Positions 32,901 to 44,880 are shown, numbered from the stretch's first letter. The stretch is DNA of 64,000 bases from Periplaneta americana (GCF_040183065.1 NC_091132.1:156958102-157022101); one strand, 5' to 3'. Program-made: numbers and translations. Notes: generated from the sequence alone by a model not told the origin.

Positions 32901-35900
32901 GAGGTGACACCAATCTACGAGATACATTAAACAATATGAACTGGAAAACAATGGAAGATATTTACATTCGGTAGAGATTGTTCTGCAAAATAGATTATTA
33001 TAAAATTAAATCGACGCTTCACTAGGATGTAACCTTACATGACTCAAAATATTGATCGGACTCACCCCATGTTATGATACTGGTTTTATGGAATCAGAGT
33101 GCAAGCAGTAAAATTTGAAATGATGCTCAAAACTTATCCGTTATCTAGACACACGATCAGAGCATTTCTCAATATTATCCTTTCCCTCCCACCGAACATC
33201 CTGGTATTCAACTTCTTTCACTGTGGCTGTTCCTCGACTTTGAAATTCCCTATGGAGTAATGTCAGAAACTGTCAGATATCAAACCAATATAAGAATAAA
33301 CTAAGGAAATATTTTCCAAACAATTCTCGTTTTGAAATATAGCTGTTACAAGTTTCTCAATCTTTAATGATTATATATGTCACAGAATAAATATTTAAAT
33401 TATCTCATTTATTATTATTATTATTTCTTACCAATGTTTGTTATTGTCTCACTGACATTACTTAACTATCTTTAATAATTTACTTTTACTTTCATTATTC
33501 ACTTTCATGCTCTTTTACGGTCAAAATAGTAATGTATTAACTATGTAAGGCAGTAGTATTCAGGTAGGATTAGAGTCTCGCTGGGCGAAAAAGAAGGCCT
33601 ACTGGTCTTAGCTCTGCGAGATTAAATAAATAAATTATTATTACTTATTTTATTGTGTTTCTGTTCTCTGAGAACTTCACTGAAGCCACTCGCGTGGCTT
33701 AGTTGGCTAAGACGCTTGCCTACTGATCCGGAAATGCGGTCGTACGCGGGTTCGATTCACGCTTGGGCTGATTTCCTGGTTTGATTTTTCCGAGGTTTTT
33801 CCGAACTACAATGTTACGTAATCTGTATCGAATCCTCGGCCTCATGTCGCCAAATACCTTCTCTCTATCACCAATCCCATCGACGCTAAATAATGTAGTA
33901 GTTGTTGCACCGTCATTAAATAATCAAGTAAACACACTTCATTTATTAAAACTGCACTTGAATAATGTTTTTGCACCGATAATATACATTTTCATATGAC
34001 TCCTGACCCTATACGGACTGGGAGGTCCGGGGTTCGATCCCAGGTGGTGACAGGGTTTTTTTTCTCGTTGCCAAACTTTCAGAACTGCCCCGAGGTTCAC
34101 TCAGCCTCCTATAAAATTGAGTACCGGGTCTTTCCCGGGGGTAAAAGGCGGTCAGAGCGTGGTGTCGACCACACCACCTCATTCTAGTGCCAAGGTCATG
34201 GAAAGCATGGGGCTCTACCTCCATGCCCCCCAAGTGCCATCATGGCATGTAACCTTTTTACCTGACCCTATTCGTCATAGTGTAAAGCACGTCTTGTGGT
34301 TGTGATCAGGCTGATGCATATCAACAAATTAAGAGCAGCTGTTAAGAATAGAAGTCGTCTTCTAACACCCTGTAATAAATTGTTCACTTAAGATATCTCT
34401 TTGTACTGCAGGAACGGAAACTTGTGGATCAGCTTGTGACTGGTATAAAGGAGGAATATGTGGACCAGAGCCATGATCTCACATCTGAGATAAAATTTGA
34501 GGAAGATCCGGTGCCAATTTCGTTCTGTGTGGTGAAACGTGAACCTGAGGTAAGTGGAGCACAAGAAATGCACTGTGTGTTCTTCTTCCAGTGTGTATCT
34601 TGCATTTTGATTGTAACGGGCACTACCTCTTTACAACAGTACTTTTAGTGCCTTTTACTCTATTATAGAGACAAAAAACTTACCACTATTTTTAATTACA
34701 AGTTATGTCATGTTGCAGAGAACTAGTGTTGGAATTTTATCCCAGTTTATATTTTAAATACGAAGAGGAAATTGTTTGTTACTCTTACTCTTAATTGTTT
34801 CAACACATTCCCACAGTGGCTTTGAAAAAATGTTGTTCTTAAGGGCATGACTTATTTTTGTCTTCTCTGTGTCTTTGCCTAAATTCTTAATTCGTTTTAC
34901 AGTTTCCAAGTAATTGATTTTGCTGTAGATTTATCTACAAACATTATCTCCTGGCTTCATCTGTTTATCACCTCTCGTTTTTAAACATTTACGTATTTTT
35001 CCTTAGGGAAAGGATATTTTATATCTTTACGATAAAATATATAGTTAATTATAAGTGGATACCAGAATAGGTTCTAAATTCTGCGATGCTTTATGATACA
35101 TACATGCAGGTGCAGCATGCATGGAACTATTTACTCTTATTCTGTCAGTGAATTGTGTTTAGTTTTAATACGTGGACAGTAGACAAACGTAAAATTAGAG
35201 GCATCAATTTACCAATTTTAAAATGACTAGAAATAAACAACGATTTCGAATTTTCTTATACTTCTAATGCGTAGACACCAGCTTACTTAAAATTCTCCGG
35301 AAAGTTATCAAGTTGACTAAATAATTGAACGAATTTTCTGAATCAGACAACTATATACCTGGTAATTTAAACATTTGGAGACTTACTAAGATATAGATTA
35401 GACGAAATTTTGTCCAAAGATGTGGTGTTATGATTACCATGCCTCACCATAAAATTGGTGCACCTGTGTCCAGATACTGGTGGGAACAATGTACCTGCTT
35501 GAAGTCTTCCTCCTTTATTTGTATGTTATAGTATACTCATTGTCTCGTAAAAGCCTCGAAATTCCCCTCCTGCTCGTTAACAATAAATTATATGAGTGAG
35601 TCACATGTTGAAAAAGTTTGAAAAAGCTGTTCTGCAAGAAAGATGTGCCCCATGAATTATATACCGCACAAATTATCCTTTATTAGCTAAGATTCTACTA
35701 GGCCTAATAAGACTTATATGCATTTGTGTGACAACTGAAATCGATGCACTTTTATTGATGTAAATTGAGCAATCTTTTGTTTTATTTGCTCTGTATTTGT
35801 AGGAAGAGCAGAGTGACTTCCATGAGGAGCCAAGGGCGGAAGTGACGGCAGAGGACAACGAGGTTTTTGCCGAAAGGTGAGTGTTGTGTGCTAGTCTTCA

Positions 35901-38900
35901 CGTAGAGAGTTCATTGTGTTTAAAATGTCCGTTTTCTTAATTGTTCAGAAGCAGCTTCAGAAGAAATATCTGCCTGAATCATCCAGCAGTAATCAGCTAT
36001 CACATTCACACTCCACTTCTCTTGATATCTGATTTCAATAAGTACTGTTCAAACTTTTCTTGACGTTCTTCACTGAAAGTTCCTAGATTTTCAAGAAAAT
36101 AACCTAGATGGATTTGCATACACTTATATAGCATCCTAGGGTCCTGAAATCTTTAACTTAATTTCTACAGTTTCTTTATAATTGAAGTTTTTGTTATTCC
36201 CTAGGAAATAATGAACTACCATTTTGAGTCCATTCCAAGAGTTTTTCTGCAAATCCCTCGTCACGTTTAGGAAGTCTTTATGTAACATTAATTTCTCTAT
36301 TGTATTTATTTATTCACTTATTTCTTTGTTCGTCCGTTAGTTCTTGCTTTCTGATATACTTAAGGACATCAATCTTTCACTTTCTCGTCACCGGAATTAC
36401 AACAACAATAATACATATACTCGTTTTTGACCAATGTTTCAGCAGGTTTTTATTTCTTCCTGTTTGGCCACTGTGTCCCCTTCCACTTCATAGACCTAGC
36501 CCTACTGTCCCACGCACTCAAGGAACTTATTGGTGATGTTATTAATGCAGAGTCCTTAGCAATAAAGCCATTAGCCAGTGGCGTGTCTCATTCGGTTAAT
36601 GATTTGCCAGTCTGAAGGTACGCTCAGATGCGGCTTCGAACCCTTGGGCTGATTACCTGTTTGGGTTTCTTCCGAGGTTTTCCCCAACCACAAGCTGAAT
36701 GCCAGGTAATCTATGGCGTATCCCCGATCTTTTCTGGCCAAATACCGTCTCACTGTCACAAATGCATCGACCTAATAGTTGATACAGCGTTGTTAAATAA
36801 CCAACAAAAAAAATAAAGCCATTAACTCTCCTACTTCCCACATCTCCCACACTTAGTGAGTTTAGAGGAGTGGTGTCACGAAATCATCACTGAAACTTAT
36901 GATTTTCAAGTTACGGGATAGCCGCACGGAACAATTTTTCCCTTGAAATTATTCTAGTGAATTGATACTTTACTTGATGATCAACGAAGAACTAATACCA
37001 ATAAATACAACGAAGGGTTAAAGAAAAATAGAGATGTATTAATACGGATCATTGACGCTATTTGTCTTCTAGCTAACCAGGAGCTCCCTCTACTGGGACA
37101 TGATGAATCAGATAGTTCTTTGAAGAAAGGAATTAGTTTAGAATATTTGAATGTGTTAAAAAAATATGGTTTACTTTCAGAAACACTTCTAAATTCTTCC
37201 ACAGTGTTTGCAGGAACTTCTCCATTGATTCAAAATGATATCATAAAAGCTATTGCTGATGTAGAAAAAGAAGAAATAAAAAATGAAATTAACTCAGTTT
37301 CATTTGTGGCTATAATACTTGATGAAACTTCTGATACCGAGAACAAATCTCAACTATCTACAGTTCTCCGCCATGTCTATGAAAGATTCTTGTGCTTTGT
37401 AGATGTTAGTACTGATAGAACAGCAGATGGTTTATTTACTCAAGTAGCACGAGTAGTTAATGAATTTGAAATGTGTACTAAACTCGTGCGACTGTACACC
37501 AATTATATATTTTTAACAGAACACCCATACTCCAGGTTCAGCATACGCCATTGATCATTTATCATTTGAAGCTTGAGGTCAGTTTGCTGTCGGCAAACTT
37601 CGGCACATGTGGCAGTGTCCACATTCCCTTCCATTTCCAGCTGATACAGTGGCTAATGCAGGGTTCATTCTATGGATTGTGTGTACCAAGTGCTTCCATA
37701 CAAACACTCTCTGGCTTTCTCAGTGCTGCAGTCGTAGATCTCTGGGCCATGAAGGGACGAGCCAGCTGGTCACTTAGTTCAAGCAGAAATAGGCGGCTAT
37801 GATGATGATTTTGCTTCATTTTCTACTCAGGAATCTTGAGAGCGTTCACACAACTGACGTCATTTATATTTCAGCACAGTCGCACACGCCATCTAAGAAG
37901 TTGTGTACTCTCTAGCCATCTTGTGGACAGTATCCACCCCTGCTTTGGTTTTGTTATAGTCGAGAATTATTTGTGGCTGAAATTGTTGTCTTTCTTCGAA
38001 CAGTACATGTCATGATACTGTGATGGCCGTGTTAGAGATAATACCAATACAATTTTTTTTATGATAATGATTTTTATGAAATGGAATCAGTAATGTTCTT
38101 CTCCAAATTTTCAAAATTTTAAAGTGACAAAATTAACAATCTACGAGGGTCACTCCAAAGATAATGCACAATTTTTTAAAATTCATTTTCTATTCTATAC
38201 CTTTGCAATTTATGGAGGTCATAGATTCATCCTCCCTGCTTGTATTCAAATTTAACACAAGTCCTTCCCATGATAGCACTCCTTCAGGGTGGCTGCTGTA
38301 CTTAACATTTCTCAGAAGCAACGTACTGCTATCGAGTTCCTGTGCTGTGAGATCGAGACAGTAGGAAACTTTCACAAGAAGTTGAAAAAATTGTATGGAG
38401 ATGCAGCTGTTTGATCTCAGTAGGGTTAGTCGGTGGGCAAGCAGATTATCTGTTGAAAGAGGGCACGGCAATATTCGGAATACTCCTCGCAGTGGCAGGC
38501 TCTGCATTGCACGATGTCCAAGTTGGAGTAGGAGAAGCAAGTGTGTGCAGAATATTGAAACAGTTGGGGTTAAAAATGTTTTGTGTCAGGTGGATTCCGA
38601 GGATGTTGACAGAAGCCCACAAACAAACCCAGAGAACAGTGTGCAGCGAACTTGTGGACCATTATGAGAATGGTAGAGATGACTTTCTTGGAAAAATTGC
38701 GACAGGAGATGAAACATGGCTCCAACATTTTGATCTGGAAGCAAAGAGGCAGACAATGGCATAGTGCAAATTCACTGAAGAAAAAGAAATTCAAATCTAC
38801 GCCTTCGACAGGAAAAGTTATGACTACTGTGTTTGTTCGATTCAGGACGACTCTTGTGGACATCATGCCACACGGAACCACCATTAATTCTCAGGAAACT

Positions 38901-41358
38901 TCAAGCTGAGTCGTGTTTGACCACATCAGGAGAAGCAGGATGTGCTCCTATTGCGCGACAACGCACGGCCACATATGTCACAAGACCGCAGACCAGATCA
39001 GAAGACTTGGATGGACAACAGTGAAACTCGCCTTACAGTCCTGATCTGGCATCATGCCACTACCATCTCTTTGGCAAATTGAAAGAATCTCTTCGCAGGA
39101 GGAGGTTTGAAGATAACGACTCCCTCGTGCACGCTGCTAAAGACTGGCTGAGACATGTTGGTCCAAACTTTTACCGTGCAGGTATACAGGCCCTCATTCA
39201 AAAGTGGGGTAAGATAGTTGAAACGGACGGGGATTATGTAGAAAAGAGGTATTTTGTTCCTAAAATATGTATCTACATGCTGTGAAAATAACAAAGCTGT
39301 AGGACGAAAACCTAATTTTTAAATAAATGTTGTACAGGACTTTTGGCGAGAAACTCATATAAACGTCGTATATGTGGCAAATATAGGTGTAGAAAAAGTT
39401 ATAGCACATTTGCAATCCCGAATTTCGAAACAGTCGCAGAAAATATCACACTCATGTCGAAAGATGTGATTTTGAACAAAGAGGTTGTACAGATGGGGAC
39501 CAAATTGGTGAGACAATTTTTATACATCCAAAATTAGTCACAAATTATTTACAAGGATGCATCACTAATGCTATTGCATCTCCTGGTGAAATAGGTTTGT
39601 GTTTCTTTTGATTTAAATATCCAATAATTGAATCGGGGATTGCAGTAACAGAACATGTCATGAAAACTAAATTTTTCAGTTCACATAAAAAACGATATTA
39701 CTGGTATGTTGGTACACCACATCTTTGGTTATAGTACTGGCTTCTTCATACAAATCAAATTTATTGGCATCTAATGAATTGTTAATGTGTATATATATAT
39801 TAGCATGACATGTGCTGTTTCTGCAAGGAATCAAAATTGTAGTGTAACAATTTCAGTTGAACTAAAGTTTATTTGTCCAATTAGGGATATAATATATGTG
39901 TACTTAATAGATAAGTTCAGCATATAAATGAACTTACTTTTCCACAAGAGGCCATTGAAGAATATTATTGTAAAATTCTTGATATTCATGTCGTATATAA
40001 CGCATTAGCTTGCGTATATCGTCAAGTATGTCTCTTTGAATTGGCACGATTTTTCCTGGATATGCCAATGAAAAAAGGTAAATATGTATTCTCCTTTGTA
40101 CTTACAAGGAAACATTCTAATGGGGGCAGATAAAAAAATTAATCTTTTTCCTTCTATCATTTTAATAATGTCAAAATTTGGCCACTCTAGCGCAATTACG
40201 AACGCTGTAAAAATAGTTTCCGTATGGGTTGTTTTATTGGAAGAGATATATTAATTTTTTAGTTATTTTTCATCGTATTCACCACTAGAATAGAGACATT
40301 GTCATTCGGTGGGGTGAATTTTTGTATCCTTGTGTCGAAGATATCTGCCGTCTGAAATCGGAAACAATGTCTCGGCACATGCCTTTGACATGAGTTGTTT
40401 CTGCTCGCTTTCTGGACTTCACAGGTCTCCTAATGTGAGACGGCTATATTGACATTGTGGTTTCTGCATGGAATGATAGCCCTATATCAACAGTGCAAGA
40501 AAATCGAATAAGTTCATGTGCTCTTTCTGCAATTCCTGATTCAATTGTATGTATATTTTTTGCGACTATTTCGAAGACTCACAGTATGTTTCCTTCAGTA
40601 TTGCAGCTACCAATGAGAGGACTGTAACATCAGAATTCGGCAGTCTTGCACCTGAAGTGAACGGGACTGTGTGTGAGATTCCCAAGAATTCAGGTTGCTC
40701 GGAAAAACCTTCGCGGACTCGTGAAGACGAGAAAAAATTCGAATTTGAATTGTCTAAAATGACTGTCTCGAATTCTGAAAAATTGAGCGGACGTCCACCC
40801 AAGGATGCAGGCAAGAAACCTTTAAAATGCGATGTTTGTAATAAGTTTTTTTCAAGGGCATGGTACCTAAAAACTCATCAACGCCAGCACTCAAGCGAGA
40901 AACCTTTCAAGTGTGATGTTTGTTGCAAGAGCTTTTCGCAATCTTGTAGCCTAAAAATGCATAAACTCTTGCATACAGGCGAGAAACCTTTCAAATGTGA
41001 TGTTTGTGGCAAATGTTTTTCCCAATTGGTAAACCTAAGGTGTCATAAACGGATCCACAATGGCGAGAAACCTTTCAAATGTGATGTTTGTTATAAACAT
41101 TTCTCGACACGTGGTAGCCTAAAAAAACATCAGCTTATACACAAGGGGGTGAAACCTTTCCAGTGTGATGTTTGTGGAAGGTTTTTCTCCCAATCGATAC
41201 ACCTAAAATGTCATAAACGCTGGCACACTGGTGAGAAACCTTTCCAGTGTGATGTTTGTGGCAAATGTTTCTCCCTCTCGATACAATTAGGACGTCATAA
41301 ACACTGGCAAACTTATGAGAAACCTTTCGAGTGTGATGTTTGTAGCAAGAGCTTTTAG
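29868..41358 (+). CDS. Zinc-finger gene 2 (C2H2), four coding exons, stop in the finger array
   Basis: Exons 29868-29965 (ATG at 29873), 34412-34549, 35803-35876, 40599-41358. Phases 0, 0, 2 match gene 1, and AG|T gives Ser at the last join. The spliced frame is about 354 residues: an acidic N-terminus with IKAE, IKEE, IKFE and VKRE, a linker starting SIAATNERTVTSEF, then fingers with TGEKPFKC linkers. Five fingers are intact. Finger 6 ends HKHWQ, with Gln in place of the last His. Finger 7 is cut by TAG at 41356-41358 where its paralogs have TCG or similar (Ser). Reading on in the same frame gives three more good fingers. The intact exon 1 and splice sites suggest recent loss, or a shortened protein. 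The nuclear DNA-binding role is inferred from family. Confidence 0.75.
29970..31450 (+). other. Gene 2 intron 1, first part
   Basis: AT-rich intron with no recognised element. Confidence 0.35.
31451..31570 (+). pseudogene. Psq/CENP-B-like helix-turn-helix relic, copy A
   Basis: Reads VLKALKLGKLSTRKASEEYC then IRYTTLIVKLSYL, which resembles the Pipsqueak/pogo-type helix-turn-helix (GxxSxRxAAxxYxIPxTTLxxKL). The copy at 60403-60530 agrees. No larger gene is visible. Assignment is tentative. Confidence 0.4.
32106..32327 (-). mobile_element. tRNA-derived SINE (copy A only)
   Basis: On the minus strand: CCTGGTTGGCGAGCTGGTAT (A box) and GGGTTCGATCCCGGGCC (B box), then a body ending GCGTCGTTAAATAAAACAT. 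The flanks share (C)TCT(TT)GATAAA. The paralog at 61735-61745 (CTCTTATAAATG) is an empty site. Confidence 0.8.
33130..33650 (+). mobile_element. LINE 3' end, copy A
   Basis: Contains the C-terminal coding trace (CGACTTTGAAATTCCCTATG, read as a PRLWNSLP-like motif) and a 3' UTR ending CTCTGCGAGATTAAATAAAT. The same piece occurs at 62880-63400, so it was inserted before the segmental duplication. Confidence 0.65.
33685..33935 (+). mobile_element. tRNA-derived SINE, shared by both duplicate segments
   Basis: Starts GCCACTCGCGTGGCTTAGTT with B box GGGTTCGATTCACGC, and the body has CTCATGTCGCCAAATACC and TCGACGCTAAATAAT. Related copies are at 36574, 52643 and 63431. Confidence 0.85.
34013..34260 (+). 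mobile_element. 5'-truncated SINE with 11-bp target duplication (copy A only)
   Basis: Starts inside the tRNA head (ACGGACTGGGAGGTCCGGGG) and runs through TCTTTCCCGGGGGTAAAAGG. CCTGACCCTAT flanks both sides (34002-34012 and 34261-34271). The paralog at 63740 has the single unbroken CCTGACCCTAT. Confidence 0.9.
34412..34549 (+). CDS. Gene 2, exon 2 cassette
   Basis: 46 codons, phase 0 at both ends, acceptor GTACTGCAG and donor GAG|GTAAGT. Reads ERKLVDQLVTGIKEEYVDQS, HDLTSEIKFEEDPVPISFCV, VKREPE. Closest in the window to 49080-49217. Confidence 0.85.
34550..35802 (+). other. Gene 2 intron 2 (duplicated at 49218-51263)
   Basis: It starts with a conserved 80-base piece after the donor (AAATGCACTGTGTGTTC...) found after all the exon 2 copies. 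The rest aligns in patches with the intron of the orphan array. Confidence 0.6.
35803..35876 (+). CDS. Gene 2, exon 3
   Basis: Acceptor TATTTGTAG, donor AG|GTGAGT, 24 codons plus two bases: EEQSDFHEEPRAEVTAEDNE then VFAE. Three codons shorter than the paralogs at 21129 and 51264. Confidence 0.8.
36574..36811 (+). mobile_element. SINE with 13-bp target duplication in gene 2 intron 3
   Basis: AATAAAGCCATTA flanks both sides (36561-36573 and 36812-36824). The paralogous intron at 52090-52110 has a single TGTAAAGCCATTG. Body core TTGGGTTTCTTCCGAGG and tail GATACAGCGTTGTTAAATAA. Confidence 0.9.
36950..37490 (+). pseudogene. hAT-type transposase fragment (ZMYM/DUF4371-like)
   Basis: An open stretch reads NRE..LIRIIDAICLLANQE, LPLLGHDESDSS, TVFAGTSPLIQNDIIKAIAD, AIILDETSDTENKSQLSTVL, STDRTADGLF. 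Known: GHDES, LDETSDxxNxSQLS and DRTADGL are hallmarks of hAT-derived proteins annotated as DUF4371 or zinc finger MYM-type protein 1-like. It is the N-terminal half of the catalytic region. The C-terminal dimerisation part is missing. It begins right at the end of the duplicated intron segment, after GGGATAGCCG. Confidence 0.8.
37500..38142. other. Repeat-like sequence of unknown type
   Basis: GC-richer than its surroundings near 37560-37760, with no recognised protein. Probably remnants of other repeats. Confidence 0.3.
38144..39358 (+). mobile_element. Mariner-like element, decayed, about 1.2 kb
   Basis: Left end ACGAGGGTCACTCCAAAG after TA. A decayed right end (GGCGAGAAACTCAT) about 1.2 kb on matches in inverted orientation at roughly 60%. 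Frames give GDETWLQHFD, then LRDNARPHMS-like (GCGACAACGCACGGCCACAT), then YHLFGKLKESL. These are the DE...DN..PH and final blocks of a Tc1/mariner transposase. Several frame breaks; it is dead. Lies in gene 2 intron 3. Confidence 0.85.
39360..40598 (+). other. End of gene 2 intron 3
   Basis: No recognised element. A 64-residue ORF at 39343-39537 with no known motif was not called. The acceptor is TTTCCTTCAG at 40589-40598. Confidence 0.35.
40599..41358 (+). CDS. Gene 2, exon 4: finger array up to the stop
   Basis: A linker of 82 residues with two acidic/basic stretches, then fingers from about 40828: intact fingers 1-5, finger 6 with last His replaced by Gln, and finger 7 opening (FECDVCSKSF) then TAG. 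Confidence 0.85.
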
Positions 41359-41830
41359 CAATCTTGGAGCCTAAAAGTACATAAACGCTTGCACACAGGC
41401 GAGAAACCTTTTAAGTGTGATGTCTGTGGCTCTCATTTCACTCATTCAAATAGCCTTAAAATGCATAAACGCGTGCATACAGGGGAGAAACCTTTCAAGT
41501 GTGTTGTTTGTTGTAGAGACCTCTCGACACTGGGTGGCCTAAAATCTCATCAACGAATACACACGGGGGAGAAACCTTTCAAGTGTCTTGTTTGTGGCAA
41601 ATGTTTCTCCCGAGCATATCGCCTAAGATGTCATGAACGCGGGCACACAGGCGAGAAACTTTAATTGTTTTTCGTTGTTACATTCTTTAAAGTGCCATTT
41701 ACGGCAGCTAACAGGCGTGAAACCTTTCAAATGTGATGTTTGTGGTTTCATTTATTCGGGTAACCTAAAATCCATTTACCTTGACACACAAACGATATTC
41801 ATATCAAATGTTCGTGTTAAGTGATTTTGT
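41359..41830 (+). pseudogene. Gene 2 fingers beyond the stop
   Basis: The frame stays open from 41359 to 41664: the rest of finger 7 (QSWSLKVHKRLH) and three more fingers (FKCDVCGSHFTHSNSLKMHK, FKCVVCCRDLSTLGGLKSHQ, FKCLVCGKCFSRAYRLRCHE). TAA follows at 41662-41664. Two further degenerate fingers sit in another frame to 41820, one missing most of its Cys pair. If read-through or a different allele exists, these would be used. Confidence 0.7.
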
Positions 41831-42004
41831 TTTTTATACGGTACTAATTCAATTTAATTATTTATGCTTGTTGCAAATGTTTCTCATACAAAAATTAATA
41901 ACTATTAATAACTATACTCGTTTTTACTTTATTCATTTTCTACAAAATACTGTCATGACTTAAGAAAGAAAGACGTGAGACAAGGTACTTTAGCCATCTT
42001 CATC

Positions 42005-42010
42005 AATAAA
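42005..42010 (+). promoter_or_regulatory. Possible polyadenylation signal of gene 2
   Basis: AATAAA about 190 bases after the last degenerate finger. AATAAA is frequent by chance in this AT-rich DNA. Confidence 0.3.
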
Positions 42011-42081
42011 TTTCTTAGCTATGAGGTAAACCCATAAGAACAATAGCAGCCTATTCCATACATCTTGATTATACACCAATT

Positions 42082-42343
42082 TTTTTATTATTATTTTATT
42101 AGGATATCTTACGACTCTGTATCAATATCTAGGTTGTTTAGCGTCTGAATAATATGAAGGTGATAATGCCGGTTCAATAAGTCCGGGGTCCAGCACCGAA
42201 AGTTACCCAGCATTTGGTCGTATTGGGTTGAGGGAAAACCCCTGAAAAAACCTCAACCAGCTAACTTGCCCCGACCGGGATTCGAACTCGGGCCACCTGG
42301 ATTCGCGGCCAGACGCGCTGACCGTTACTCCTGAGGTGTGGAC
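42082..42343 (-). mobile_element. tRNA-derived SINE, GGTCAGCGCGTCTGG family
   Basis: Minus strand: AACGGTCAGCGCGTCTGGCC, then a B box in GGTTCGAATCCCGG-like form and body CCCTCAACCCAATACGACC. Flanks TACACCAATTTT (42072-) and TACACCAAATTT (42344-) form a target duplication. Confidence 0.9.
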
Positions 42344-42359
42344 TACACCAAATTTATTA

Positions 42360-43299
42360 ACGATTTGTCAAATCTGTGAAATGTACATCTTTATTTTCCG
42401 AGGAGACAGTATAGAACCTTGTCCTGTCTTTCTCTTTTTTTCATTGCATTACAAGCATTATCTCTCATGGTGTAACATTATCATGATACAAAGAAACTGT
42501 AATGTTTACAAAATGAGGCATTCAATGAAAGCATTGCTTGGTAATGCCACATAATGCATTATATCTGGAAACAATGATGTTCGTAGCTACGTCTTTGGAT
42601 TCGATTTACGATTAGCGGTACTTTTAGTTCCCGTTTTATTTCGCCATTCAGTACTAAAATCATTTTTGTTTTATAGCACACTTTAAGGCACAAGAAGGAA
42701 TCAATTTTTTATCATTTTCTGCATTACATACTTATGTAAGCTACTGAAGTGATCCTATTGACAAATCTTGTTATGTTAGGCAAGCAACAAATTTACGATA
42801 TTTTCTTTCAAATACACGAAAATAGGCCACTGTACTCAAATATGCCAATGTGACAAATCATTCTTAATTGCAGTCCCTTCGACATTAGATAGAAATCAAG
42901 AGTTTATGTACATTAGTTTCCTAATAAGACAGCGTTAAACGTATTGGAAAATCATTTCTTAAGAAAGCTATTGTCTACCTATCGGTGTGATGCTATTTTT
43001 GTTATTTTGTATAGCATTTATAGATTAATTTATTACTCGTACACATTTGAATCCTGTAATAATCAGTTTCATATGTTCATGTAGCCGAGTTATTATATAC
43101 GTACCTTCGTTTTTTTTTTTTCACTGAATCTTTAAATTGATGAGGTTCCTAATTTTCTTATAATCTTAATTTTAACAGTTTTCGTATTATCAAATAAATT
43201 AAGGTTTGAAAGAACAAAATATTATTCATTTTTATTGTAAACCCTTTTTGGAAAATAGACGTCAGTTTCCTTTCCAAATCATTTTCGTTTATATCATAA
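42360..43299. other. Unannotated AT-rich stretch
   Basis: 43180-43240 resembles 58620-58680, part of a second duplicated segment. Otherwise nothing recognised. Confidence 0.35.
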
Positions 43300-44880
43300 A
43301 AAAAATTTTAATGGTACAAATATCTTCATACAATCGATCAACATCAATGTTGAGATGAAGATCATTAACAAATATCTCAAAGAGCCCTCCAAGTGAACGG
43401 AGTTTTCAAACACAAAAGAGGCCTTTTTTAAATTTACAATTCAGGATCATATCATTTACAAGATATTGCAGAGCTTTGTCAAAGAAAAGTGATGCACTAG
43501 ACTGAAATTTGTGTTTATCTCAATCAGCCATGTGCTTAAATATTTTATTTTATCAACTTGCTTATTCTGAAGCTCAGAGTTCAATTTTTACATCAAAGCA
43601 TGCAACTCAGTCGATGTATATGTCTTGTGTTCGAGCTGTTAAATCATTCTGTGAAACACTTAGTAGGCCTATATTGTGAAGGAACCAAAAAATGCACAAA
43701 AGAACTGAAAAATCGCCATCGCCATCTTCACTGAAGTCTGACCACGACAAACTGTTGCACTCTTCTTCCTTTTGAGATAAGAAGTACGACTTCACAGTCT
43801 TCCAGTTGAAAAAGAGGAGTTCAACAACCTTAGGGTACAATGAAAGACACCGCATTGGTACCTACCTCAAAAGTGTTTTATACTTGATGTCAGCAAAGTC
43901 GAAAAGATGTTTTAATTCGTTTGGTTTTGCAGAAGATGAAAATTCATTACACACCTTTATGACAAATGCCTCCATTTAAAGAAATGTGAAAACTGTTACA
44001 GCAGATATCAAACAATTATTTAAAATACGGCACTTAGAATTTGCCATTTGTATGCTCTGGTTCACTGCCAACAACTTATGATACACAGAAACATTTTTTT
44101 CCATAATTAAATACAGGATTAACAACTGTAAATCCGGCGACTTGAGATAATTCCACCCTTTTCTATTTAACATTGTTGAGATGTATTCGGAGAATACTTC
44201 ACTGGACTCATTTTCGTCTTGATAGAAGAGTAATACGCCAGGACTATCCCCAGTTTTGAGGTTACAGTGTCTGGCTCTGGGAAAATCTTTTATTTACTAA
44301 ATTGACCATATAAACTAACAAACTACTAAAAGAAACAATAACTGTCTTTTGTTTCTTGAATGAGTTATTCCTGAGTATGTGGCCCCAAAACAGTCCCAAC
44401 GACACTGGCATGTTTCGTGTGCACACTCGATATTTGCAAGCAATTTTGGAATGAGAGGTGAGTTCTGGATGCAGTTTATTTGGACAATCTTGAATATTGT
44501 AACTTACACTGAGGACAAGACCATGGTAAGCCGATACAACTTATGCTACACAAGATTTTATTTCGACTCTTTCTTTATACAAAATTTTGAAATCATATGA
44601 GACTGCCTAACATTTGTCAAACCACCTGTAGGCCTAATATTGTTTCTTCGAAGACACCTTACACTGCGCGTAGTCCTTCATATGTTACATTAATCTTTGT
44701 ATATCGGTACATAACCTAAATTCGGCAATAGAGTCATCACTCATCTCAAGCCTTTTTCTCCATTCTGTTAACCATTCATCTTGAAAGACATAGTATCTGC
44801 CTAACTTCTTGTTACAAGTTCCTGTCTGGTCAGAAAGCGAAGCTAATGCTGGTCTAGCTGGCTTTGACATTGATATAGAT
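43300..44880 (-). pseudogene. hAT-like transposase relic
   Basis: Minus-strand pieces in order: RPALASLSDQTGTCNKKLGR with FQDEWLTEWRKRLEM (N-terminal), EKNVSVYHKLLAVNQSIQMA, then RCLSLYPKVVELLFFNWKTV, KSYFLSQKEEECNSLSW and SASLFFDKALQYL. Known: (T)RWLSLxPxVxRLLxxWxxLKSYFLSxxEE is typical of a common hAT-type insect transposase. Frame breaks are several. TIRs were not found. Confidence 0.65.

Larger units (their letters stand above)
31451..34411 (+). repeat. Segmental duplication, copy A (with 60403-64000)
   Basis: The two segments align along their length: TAATGTGTTGAAAGCTTTAA at the left, a shared LINE 3' end, a shared SINE, and the intron piece ending at the exon 2 acceptor. Copy A alone holds the SINEs at 32106 and 34013. 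Copy B alone holds the MITE at 60547, the SINE at 62594 and the small element at 63874. Confidence 0.85.

Noticed and set aside
40549-40598. ATG at 40549 as the start of gene 2's finger protein
   Set aside because: The sequence before 40599 is intron: the acceptor TTTCCTTCAG and the phase match to exon 3 explain the frame better.
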